Virus record (IMG/VR): IMGVR_UViG_3300030430_000914
Location: 1 to 22,633 of that record
Origin: a virus
Length of the DNA: 22,633 nt
Strand: one strand, 5' to 3'
Below are positions 13,993 through 22,600 of this stretch, piece by piece. Numbering within the stretch: position 1 is the first letter of the stretch; each line of letters begins with the position of its first letter. Made by a program: the position numbers and the translations under genes. A model generated the notes under the pieces. It saw only the letters and a program-made list of their open reading frames with translations. It did no database searches and was not told the DNA's origin.

Positions 13993-15461
13993 TGTTAAAT
14001 TTTGGTGAATGGTTACCGGACCAACCAGATAATACATCTGGTGTAACAACAGCAAAAAATGTTATACCTGCAGCAAGAGGGTATCGTGGTTTACAAGATT
14101 TATCACAATATAGTAATGCTGCTGATAATAGATTAAGAGGTATATTTGCTGCTAAAGACGATAGTGGTGACCCAAAAATATTTGCAGGTGATGTTACAAA
14201 ATTATATGAGTTTACAAAATCAAACTCTAACTTAACAAATATATCAAAAGCAGGTAATTACACATCATTGGGTAATGAAGATATATGGAAGTTTATTGAC
14301 TTTAGTGGTTTTGTTATCGGTGCATCAGGGCATAATAATATATTGCAAGTCTATGATAATGGTACAAGTTCTGCTTTTGCTGACATATCCGGTAGTCCTG
14401 CAGCTAAACATATAGCAGTTGTTGGTGACTTTGTATTTACAGGTAATGTAAAATATGGTGGCACAGTCTATCCTAATCGTGTGTATTTTTCATCACTTGC
14501 ATCACATACAGGTTGGACTATAGGCACAGACCAATCTGATATACAAGATATATTTGATATGGGTGATATTACAGGTATTGTTGGTGGAGAATATGCAACG
14601 ATATTATGTGAAAGAGGTATAGTGCGTGGTTCGTATGTTGGTACACCATTTATATTTCAATTTGATAAAGTACAAACAGGTTTTGGTTGTAACTATCCAA
14701 ATTCAGTAGCAAATGTTGGTGAGACAATTTTTTACTTATCAGATGATGGTTTTTATCAATTTGATGGGCAAAGAAGCACACCTATAGGGGCAGAAAAAGT
14801 AAATCGTTTTTTCTTTGATGATTTTACAATACGAAACAAGGGTAGAATATCTACTGCGGTTGACCCTACAGAACAAATTGTCGTTTGGTCATATACATCA
14901 GGTAGTTCAAATGATGATACACCGGACAGATTATTAATATATAATTATGCGTTACGAAGATGGTCGTATGCAGAATTAGATTGTGAACTTATATCACCAT
15001 TTATGACAATAAATTACACATTAGAAGAATTAGATAGTATTAGTACATCATTAGATGGTTTACCTGCATCACTTGACTCATCTATCTATATAGGTGGTCA
15101 ATTTATATTTGGTGGTGCTAAAGATAAAAAATTACATACATTTAGTGGTATTAACAAACAAGCATTAATAGAAACTGCTGATTTAGATACAGGTAATGGT
15201 CGGACAAGTGTTATTACTAATGTCATACCCTATGTAGAAATTGTTGGTGGTACATCACCATCAGTAACAGCACAAGTGTCATCAAGAAATAGACAAGTTG
15301 ATGAAGATAGTTTTGGTACAGAAAGCACATTAAATACAGATGGATATTGTAATGTTAGGTCAAATCAAGGTAGGTATCATAAGATAAGACTGAATGTATC
15401 AGGTACATGGAAATATATACAAGGTGTAGAGATAGAGGCAAAAACAACAGGTAAACGATAA
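13992..15461 (+). CDS. Tail hub / DNA-stabilisation protein (P22 gp10-like)
   Basis: In P22-like phages this protein forms the tail hub below the adaptor, closes the capsid and carries the tailspikes or fibres. The 489-aa protein begins FGEWLPDQPD (residues 4-13) and continues with repeated strands typical of a beta-propeller hub: ARGYRGL, KIFAGDVTKLYEF, IWKFIDFSGFVIGASG, GDFVFTGN, and NRVYFSSLASHTGWTIG. The block ILCERGIVRGSYVGTPFIFQFDKVQ and then FYLSDDGFYQFDG are characteristic of this family. There is no transmembrane segment. The start overlaps the adaptor stop (TAATG), and its end overlaps the following small gene in the same way. Confidence 0.87.
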   Translation: MLNFGEWLPDQPDNTSGVTTAKNVIPAARGYRGLQDLSQYSNAADNRLRGIFAAKDDSGDPKIFAGDVTKLYEFTKSNSNLTNISKAGNYTSLGNEDIWKFIDFSGFVIGASGHNNILQVYDNGTSSAFADISGSPAAKHIAVVGDFVFTGNVKYGGTVYPNRVYFSSLASHTGWTIGTDQSDIQDIFDMGDITGIVGGEYATILCERGIVRGSYVGTPFIFQFDKVQTGFGCNYPNSVANVGETIFYLSDDGFYQFDGQRSTPIGAEKVNRFFFDDFTIRNKGRISTAVDPTEQIVVWSYTSGSSNDDTPDRLLIYNYALRRWSYAELDCELISPFMTINYTLEELDSISTSLDGLPASLDSSIYIGGQFIFGGAKDKKLHTFSGINKQALIETADLDTGNGRTSVITNVIPYVEIVGGTSPSVTAQVSSRNRQVDEDSFGTESTLNTDGYCNVRSNQGRYHKIRLNVSGTWKYIQGVEIEAKTTGKR

Positions 15462-15775
15462 TGGCTGATAATCAGTACAAAAGGTTAGCTAATCAAGGTG
15501 GTAGTCCTAGACAGGTTGCAGAGGTTGTCAATCGTATTTTAGATGGTGGTATTAATTCAACAGGGTCAATAACCTTGCAAACCTCATCTACGACAACTAC
15601 AGTTAATGATGTTCGTGCTGGTGAAAATAGTGTTATAACTTTTATGCCAAAATCAGCTAATGCTGCAGCAGAACTTACAGCTTTATTTGTTTCAACTAGA
15701 ACAAATGGGTCCTTTACAATTACACATAATAGTAGTGGAACAACTAGACAATATGAATACATCATCATTGGATAA
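15461..15775 (+). CDS. Small beta-rich tail protein (104 aa)
   Basis: It starts at ATG 15461, overlapping the hub stop (TAATG). After a short polar N-terminus (residues 1-35) it has a strand-rich body: TGSITLQTSSTTTTV, AGENSVITFMPKSANAAAELTAL, then GSFTITHNSSGTTRQYEYIIIG at the end. The G-S-x-T-L then T-x-V then P-x-x-A-x-A-A then H-N pattern is seen in a small protein that follows the hub gene in many podoviruses, likely part of the tail or attached to the fibre. Its function is not established to my knowledge. Confidence 0.78.
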   Translation: MADNQYKRLANQGGSPRQVAEVVNRILDGGINSTGSITLQTSSTTTTVNDVRAGENSVITFMPKSANAAAELTALFVSTRTNGSFTITHNSSGTTRQYEYIIIG

Positions 15776-16136
15776 AGAAGCGTGGTTAAAATCACGCAAA
15801 TATATATTAGAAGCCCTTAATAGGGGTATTGATAGCCATAGTGAGAAAGATGTATTTTATGCAATAGCAAGAGGTGATGCTCAATTATGGACCGGACAGC
15901 AATCAGCTTGTGTTACAGAAATAGTTACATATCCTAATTATAAAATGATACGATTTTGGTTAGGTGGTGGTAATTTAGAAGAATTAAAAGAAATGGAAAA
16001 ACCAATTTGTGAATGGGCTAAATCTATTGGTTGTGAAAAATCAATGATATTAGGTCGTAAAGGTTGGTCAAAAATTAAACATGAAAACAGAACTTACAAA
16101 GAAGTAGGTACAATATCAATAAGGAGTTTATTATGA
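15753..16136 (+). CDS. GNAT-like protein in the tail module (127 aa)
   Basis: I place the start at ATG 15753 (MNTSSLD), 23 nt inside the previous gene; the earlier in-frame start at 15660 would add 31 residues that are only the shadow of the preceding gene. The core has LWTGQQSACVTEIVTYPNYKMIRFWLGGG, then a helix (EELKEMEKPICEWAKSIGC), then MILGRKGWSKI. In many phages this same layout (W, then TE-x-x-x-Y-P, then a glycine turn, a helix, GR-x-GW) marks a GNAT-like N-acyltransferase-fold protein next to tail or internal virion genes. Whether it still binds acetyl-CoA is not clear. It overlaps the next gene as ATGA. Confidence 0.78.
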   Translation: MNTSSLDKEAWLKSRKYILEALNRGIDSHSEKDVFYAIARGDAQLWTGQQSACVTEIVTYPNYKMIRFWLGGGNLEELKEMEKPICEWAKSIGCEKSMILGRKGWSKIKHENRTYKEVGTISIRSLL

Positions 16137-16882
16137 GTATTGGCGGAAGTGAACAAACAGGTATGCAAACAACGACAATGTTGCCACCTGCCTATGTTTT
16201 ACCACAGTTAGCGTATGGTGCAAATGAAGCCCAAAGAATGTATAACGCAGGAACAGGGTTTAATTTTTTTCCAGATAATACTGTAGCAGATTTTAGTCCT
16301 GAACAACAAATGGCTATGAATCTACAAAGAAATAGAGCATTATCTGGTAGTCCTATAACAAGACAAGCACAAGATTTATCACTAAATACTTTGCGTGGTG
16401 ATTTTTTATCAGGTAATAATCCTTATTTTCAAACCGCAGTATTAGACCCAATAACCGATAGAGTACAAGGTCAATTCAGTCGAGCTGGTCGTTTAGGTTC
16501 TGGTGCAAACCAAATGGCACTTACTCGTGCCTTGGCAGACCCACTTATGCAAAATTATGAACGAGAAAGACAAAGACAAAACGCAATGATTACACAAGCC
16601 CCATCTATTGCTAATCAAGATTATGTCGATTATTCACAATTAGCAGCTGTTGGTTTAGATAGACAACAACAAGCACAACGACAGATTGAAGCAAATAAAG
16701 CTCGTTTTGATTTCTTACAAGCTGCACCACAACAACGACTAGCTACATTTTTAAGTAATCTAAATGCTGCAGCAGGAAACGCACAAACACAATCACAACC
16801 AATTTATGAAAATAGAGCTGCAAATGCTCTTGGTAATGTGGCTACGATTGCAGGTATTTTAAAAACATTGAATTTAGTTTAG
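16133..16882 (+). CDS. Internal virion / ejection protein, small component (249 aa)
   Basis: It starts at ATG 16133 after AAGGAG, overlapping the previous stop (ATGA). The protein is Gln/Ala/Asn-rich: an N-terminal part with PPAYVLPQLAYGANEAQRMY (residues 18-37), FFPDNTVADFSPEQQMAM (47-64), then QFSRAGRLGSGANQMALTRALADP (about 113-136) and Gln/Arg-rich helices to the end. This set of blocks is frequent in a protein encoded just after the hub genes in podoviruses, where the products are packed in the head or tail and ejected into the cell (the role of P22 gp7 or T7 gp14). The assignment rests on pattern and position. Confidence 0.75.
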   Translation: MSIGGSEQTGMQTTTMLPPAYVLPQLAYGANEAQRMYNAGTGFNFFPDNTVADFSPEQQMAMNLQRNRALSGSPITRQAQDLSLNTLRGDFLSGNNPYFQTAVLDPITDRVQGQFSRAGRLGSGANQMALTRALADPLMQNYERERQRQNAMITQAPSIANQDYVDYSQLAAVGLDRQQQAQRQIEANKARFDFLQAAPQQRLATFLSNLNAAAGNAQTQSQPIYENRAANALGNVATIAGILKTLNLV

Positions 16883-16890
16883 GAGTTAAC

Positions 16891-18018
16891 ATGGGATTAT
16901 TTGATAATAAAAAAAGACCAAATGGATTATTAGGTAATGTAAGTGAAGAGGGTTTATTGGCACTTGCAAATGCTTTATATCAACAAGGTCAACCAAGTTT
17001 AACACCAAAAGGTGGGTTAAATCTTGCTGCACCAATGTTAGCATATAAACAAGCAAGCAAAGGTAATGAAACAGATAGATTTTATCTACAATTAGGAATA
17101 GACCCAAAAGACCCTCTTAGGGAAGAAAAAGCTAAAAGAGCACAAGGACTTACAGGAACTCCAATGTTTCAAAATTATTTAACAGCTAAAAGAGATGCTA
17201 ATTATACAGGAAGTTTTATCGATTATCAAAATGAGGTAAATCAAAAGATTTTAGGATTGAACCAACCTAATCAAGGTGGCGGACAAAACAACCAAAATGC
17301 TAATATGCAAAATAATAATGAATTTATGAATGCAAACATAGCATTACCAAATGATAAGTTTTTAAGTCAACCAGACGCTAATGGAAGAGTAAATGTTAGA
17401 AGAAATGGTCAAGTAAAAACAGTTTTTATTCAAGGTAGTAAAGCATATAATGATGAGATTATTAAATTTGAAAATAGACGAGTAAATGAAATACAAAAAT
17501 TAACTCCTGTTTTAACTAATGCTGTAAAAATAAAAGAAATAGTTACTAAAAATCCACAAGCTGTTGGTGCGTTTTCAGCACTTACTGAAAGTATTAGAGG
17601 TAGTGATGCAAATACAGTACAAAATCTTTTAACAACTATAAAAGCATATACAGGATTTAGTACATTAGCACAAATGAGGGCAGCAAGTCCAACAGGAGGT
17701 GCATTAGGGCAAGTTTCTGAAAGAGAAATTGATTTACTACAAGGTGCGTGGGCATCTTTAAGTAACTCTTTAAATGCAGAGGATTTTGTTGAACAGCTTG
17801 ATTTAGTTGTTACTCAAGCTGAACAATCATTAACTAATTTAGAAAGAGAAGCAGAAAGAAAAGGTGTAAAAATACAAAATGACCCTGTTGCAAAAGCCTT
17901 ACAAGACGAATTAAACAAATTTCTTAATACTTACAAAACAGGTGTTAATCAAACATCAACACTAAAACCAATAGATGAAATGACACCAGAAGAAATTGAT
18001 GCGGAGTTAAATAGTTAA
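16891..18018 (+). CDS. Internal virion / ejection protein (375 aa)
   Basis: It starts at ATG 16891 after AGGAG with 7 nt spacing, 8 nt from the previous stop. The N-terminus has NVSEEGLLALANALYQQG (residues 15-32), followed by an Asn/Gln-rich linker near 125-145. The C-terminal domain has a conserved segment STLAQMRAASPTGGALGQVSE (about 255-275) and a long helix ending in a charged tail with MTPEEIDAELNS. The Met-Arg-x-x-SPTGGALG-x-VS block is shared by DNA-transfer proteins of many podoviruses that are delivered with the genome. Together with its two neighbours it forms the ejection-protein group. Confidence 0.8.
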   Translation: MGLFDNKKRPNGLLGNVSEEGLLALANALYQQGQPSLTPKGGLNLAAPMLAYKQASKGNETDRFYLQLGIDPKDPLREEKAKRAQGLTGTPMFQNYLTAKRDANYTGSFIDYQNEVNQKILGLNQPNQGGGQNNQNANMQNNNEFMNANIALPNDKFLSQPDANGRVNVRRNGQVKTVFIQGSKAYNDEIIKFENRRVNEIQKLTPVLTNAVKIKEIVTKNPQAVGAFSALTESIRGSDANTVQNLLTTIKAYTGFSTLAQMRAASPTGGALGQVSEREIDLLQGAWASLSNSLNAEDFVEQLDLVVTQAEQSLTNLEREAERKGVKIQNDPVAKALQDELNKFLNTYKTGVNQTSTLKPIDEMTPEEIDAELNS

Positions 18019-18020
18019 TT

Positions 18021-19592
18021 ATGGCGGATAGTTTAGAATTAAAAAAGAAAAAATTAGCTTTAAAAAGAAAAAGAGAAGCAGAGGCACAAAACAACAAAAA
18101 CAATAGATTTTTAGATAGGGATTTTGTTCGTAGTGCTGTTGGTCAAGGTTTGTTTTTTGGCTATGGTGATGAAATTGAAGCAAAAATTCGTTCTATGATT
18201 GGTAAGAAAAGCTATGAGGAACTTTTGCCTGAAATTAGAGCTGCTTTAAAGGCGTATGAACAGGATTTTCCTATTCAATCACTTACTAATGAGGTTATTG
18301 GTTCTATTCCATCAGGAATATTGTTAACATTAGGCACAAGCGGATTAGCAACTCCGGTTGTTGCAGGAACAAGATTAGCAACACTTGCTAATAAAGCAAA
18401 ACCATTTTTACAGGCTATGGGATTAGCTGGTTTATATGGTAGTGGTAAAGAAGAGGGTGATGTAATTGAAAAAATAAAAACAGGTGCAAAAACAGCACCA
18501 TTTGGATTAGTTTTATACCCAATTCAAAGGTTGGCTGGTAGCAAACCTGCACAAGCATTAAAAAACAAATTAAACTTAACGATAGGTCAAAAGATTGGTG
18601 GTACTGCAAAAAGATTTGAAGAAATTTTAAAATCAGTACCAATATTAGGTGAAACAATAAGAAAGCGTGAACAAGATGTTCTTCAACAAATGAATGTCAA
18701 TATTTATGACAGAGTTTTAAAAAATATTGGTAAAAAATTAGACAAAAACAAAGTAGGACATGAAGCCTTTGATGAGGCTGATGGTTTTATTCGAGATGCT
18801 TATAAAGAAATTATACCAAAATTAAAATTAGATGAAACTAGCATACAAACATTAATAACCAAAATTAAAGCTATTGGTTCAGATGATTTAAATATATCAA
18901 CAGATGTTGGAGAAGATTTTATAAAAAAAACAACTAATTTAATTAATAACAATATAACTAAATCAAGTCTTAATAAAAACGCAAGAAATATATCAGGTCA
19001 AAATTTAAAAAATTTAGAAAGCAAGTTAAGTCAAAATATTAGCAAGGGTATAAAAAGCCCAGACGCTGCAGTAAGAGAAAATGCTTTTCGATTACAAAAA
19101 GTAAGAAATGAACTTACAAAATTAATGGAAAATAATAATCCTAAATATGCAGATAAATTAAAAAAAATAAATTTAACATTTCGTCAATTTTTACCGATTG
19201 GAAACGCTGTTAGTTCATCAGTTAAAAATGATGGTGTATTTACAACAGGTCAATTAATTACAGGAATAAGACAAACTTCGCCAAAAAGAGATTTAAGACG
19301 AGGAAGCGGTGGTGCTGGTTTACAAAAAGAAGCCCAACAATATCATTCTGTTTTAAAAAATGTTGTACCTGATAGTGGTACACCAGAAAGGGGTTTAGGA
19401 CTAGCAGGATTAGGTGGTGCAGCATATTTTACTGACCCTGTTACAGTTGGTACAGCATTAGGGGCTGGTACAGCTTTGTACACAAAAGGTGGTCAACGAA
19501 TCGCTGACATAGTTACAGATAAATTAAGTTTGTTAGGTACATCAGGTGGACTAGCAAATGTTACAAGAGAACAAACAGGCTTATTAGATTAG
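18021..19592 (+). CDS. Internal virion / DNA-ejection protein (523 aa)
   Basis: It starts at ATG 18021, 2 nt after the previous stop, with no clear Shine-Dalgarno sequence, so translation is likely coupled. The N-terminus is a basic helix (ELKKKKLALKRKREAEAQ, residues 5-22). Next comes GLFFGYGDEIEAKIRSM (about 43-59) and YEELLPEIRAALKAYEQDFP, a block typical of a group of phage ejection proteins. Residues 86-118 are hydrophobic Gly/Ala/Leu (IGSIPSGILLTLGTSGLATP), a likely membrane-inserting stretch, with a second near 453-480. A role in crossing the host inner membrane during genome entry fits (compare P22 gp16/gp20, T7 gp15/16), by inference. Confidence 0.8.
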   Translation: MADSLELKKKKLALKRKREAEAQNNKNNRFLDRDFVRSAVGQGLFFGYGDEIEAKIRSMIGKKSYEELLPEIRAALKAYEQDFPIQSLTNEVIGSIPSGILLTLGTSGLATPVVAGTRLATLANKAKPFLQAMGLAGLYGSGKEEGDVIEKIKTGAKTAPFGLVLYPIQRLAGSKPAQALKNKLNLTIGQKIGGTAKRFEEILKSVPILGETIRKREQDVLQQMNVNIYDRVLKNIGKKLDKNKVGHEAFDEADGFIRDAYKEIIPKLKLDETSIQTLITKIKAIGSDDLNISTDVGEDFIKKTTNLINNNITKSSLNKNARNISGQNLKNLESKLSQNISKGIKSPDAAVRENAFRLQKVRNELTKLMENNNPKYADKLKKINLTFRQFLPIGNAVSSSVKNDGVFTTGQLITGIRQTSPKRDLRRGSGGAGLQKEAQQYHSVLKNVVPDSGTPERGLGLAGLGGAAYFTDPVTVGTALGAGTALYTKGGQRIADIVTDKLSLLGTSGGLANVTREQTGLLD

Positions 19593-19601
19593 GAGTATAT
19601 A

Positions 19602-22600
19602 ATGGCAAAAACAAAAATATCACAGTTTGATGCTACCGCAGCAAATAATACTGACTTAAATAGTATTAGTATTGCTGAGGGTACAGCACCATCTAATATT
19701 AACAATGCTATAAGAGAATTGATGTCACAACTTGCTGACCTAAATCTTGGTAATGAAGTTTTATCTACTCTTAAAATAGATAATTTACACCTAGATGGTA
19801 ACAGTATTGTCACTTTAGATACTAATGGTGACCTCAACCTTACGCCAAATGGTAGTGGTTCGGTTGTCGTAGCCAAAGCAGACATCAATGGTGGTGCAAT
19901 AGATGGTACACCAATAGGTGCGGCTAGTGCAAGTACAGGGGCTTTTACAACATTGTCTGCAAATTCGACTGTTGGTCTTGGCAGTAGCGTGACTATATCA
20001 GGAGGTAATATTGATGGTGTTATAGGTGCAAATACACCTGCAGCTATTACAGGCACAGTCATAACCGCTAATACAAATTTTGCTGGTAATCTTACAGGTA
20101 ATGTAACAGGTACTTTAGATGGTGTTGTAGGTGGCACAACCCCAGCTGCTGTTACAGGAACGACAATAACAGCCAATACGAAATTTGTCGGTGCAATAGA
20201 TGGTAATGTTACCGCAACAAGTGGCACATCTACATTTAATAATGTCACTATAAATGGTACATTAGATATGGATAGTACCACATCACAAACAATAACAGGT
20301 CTTGCTACACCATCTGGTTCTACAGATGCAGCAACAAAAGGTTATGTTGATACCGAAATATCTGGTTTAGTTGACTCTGCACCTGCAGCACTAAATACAT
20401 TAAACGAATTAGCTGCAGCATTAGGTGATGACGCTAGTTTCTCAACAACTGTAACTAATTCTATCGCAGCAAAATTACCACTTGCTGGTGGTACAATGAC
20501 AGGTGATATTAACGCAAATTCTAATACTGTTAGTGGATTAAAAGCACCATCATCTGCAAATGACGCAACAACAAAAACTTATGTTGATACAGCAGATGCA
20601 CTAAAACTTAATTTAAGTGGTGGTACATTATCTGGTAACCTTGCTATGGGTAGCAATAAAATAACAGGTTTAGACACACCGACTGATACTGCTGATGCTA
20701 CGACAAAAGGTTATGTTGATGGTGTATTAGGTTCTGCAACAGCTGCTGCTACATCTGCATCAAATGCTGCTACATCAGCTACAAATGCAGCGTCTAGTGC
20801 GACTGCCGCAGCGTCATCAGCAACTGCTGCTGCCTCAAGTGCTACATCAGCTGCTGCATCTTTTGACAGTTTTGACGACAGATATTTGGGTGCAAAATCA
20901 TCAGCACCTACTGTTGATAATGATGGTGATGCTTTAGTAACAGGTGCATTATATTTTAATACAACATCAAATGAATTATTTGTTAGAAATTCATCAAACG
21001 CATGGGTACAAGCTGCGTTTACTGCAAGTGGATTTTTAAGTTCTAGTAATAATTTATCAGATGTAGCAAGTGCATCAACAGCAAGAACAAATTTAGGATT
21101 AGCTATAGGTTCAAATGTGCAAGCCCATGACCCTGATTTAGATGCCCTTGCAGGACTTACCTCTGCTGCTGACAAAGGCATACAATTTACAGGTAGTGGA
21201 ACTGCAGGTACTTACGACTTAACAACAGCAGGTAAAGCCCTACTAGATGACGCAAATGCTGCAGCTCAAAGAACAACACTAGGTCTTGGTACAGTTGCAA
21301 CATTAGATGCAGGTACATCAGCAAATAATGCTGTTCAATTAGATGGCTCTGCCAAGCTACCAGCAGTTGATGGCTCAGCATTAACAAATATGGCAAGTGG
21401 TGGCAGTATAAACATGGTTGCAGATGGTGCTATTGCTATAAGAAAACCTGTCATACTTACTGCAGCAGGTAAAGCAAAAGAAGTAGCTGAAACAGGAAAT
21501 GATGTTACAGAGGGTATAGGCACAGCAAACCAATTTAATGGCACGAATGGAATTAACTATGTATCTCCTGCATTAGCTCAAGTAGCAGATGATAAAGTTG
21601 CAGTTTCATATCGAGATGCAGCTAACAGTAATTATGGTGTCGTACAAGTAGCAACAGTAGACGATTCTAACAGAACAATATCGTTTGGTACAAAAGTTGT
21701 TATTAATAGCGTTGCATCTAGGGGTGGAGGTATTGCTTTTGATACAAGCAGAAGTGTGCTTGGTGCAACTGTACAAACAGAAAGTGACCCAAAACTTATT
21801 ATAGCTAATTATACAATATCAGGCACAACACTTACAAAACAAGGTAGCACTTTAAGTTTAATGACTACAGATACTGTGTCATCACACACAACACTTTTTG
21901 ACCCAGACAACAACCATATGATGGTTTTCCTTGTGTATGAAAATGGTTCAGACCGAACATTTAGAGCGATTGCAGTAACAGGTAATGCGTCAGGCACACC
22001 AACAAGTTCTTATCTTGTTAATGTTAATGTTGATACTACTTTTTTTGATATAGGTAGTCCATTAGCTGCCACTTATGACACAAATGTTAATGCTTTTTTA
22101 GTTACATCAGAAAAAGCCGAACCATCAACATTTAGAGGTATAGTTGTAACAAATAATGGTTCTGCAATTACAGCAACAGAACGCAGTAAAACAAAGCCAA
22201 CAGAGTATTTAGATGGCGTAACATTATGTTTTGACAGTAATAATAATAAAGTAGTTATGGCATATAATACGACAACTTATTACAACCGCATAGTAAATAT
22301 AACTATGACTACTAATGATTTTACTTTAGGTACACCGACATCAGTTACATCACTTGGTACAGGTTCAACAAGCTCTGTATCTCGAGGGTTTTTGTCTTTT
22401 GACCCAACAGCTCAAAGAATTGTATTGTTGAGAGGTGGTGGAAGTGCTGCAACCTCAAGATGGGCAGTATTTTCCAATGATGGTTCAGACTTTACACAAC
22501 AATCAACAGGTGTCTGGGATTCCTCAACAAATAATTTTGCTCAAAGAGGTGGTATTTTACAAACAGCAATGACAACGAATATGAATAGCAACCCAATACC

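Noticed and set aside
15660-15752. An earlier start for the GNAT-like gene
   Set aside because: These codons lie fully inside the preceding tail gene in another frame and read as Gln/Leu-rich shadow sequence.
19589-20281. A leftward 230-codon frame opposite the tail fibre
   Set aside because: It is the complement of Gly/Thr/Asn repeat codons, giving Val/Pro/Ala-rich sequence without any family features.
20711-21181. A leftward 156-codon Ala-rich frame opposite the tail fibre
   Set aside because: It mirrors the Ala/Ser coiled stretch of the fibre; no start signals.
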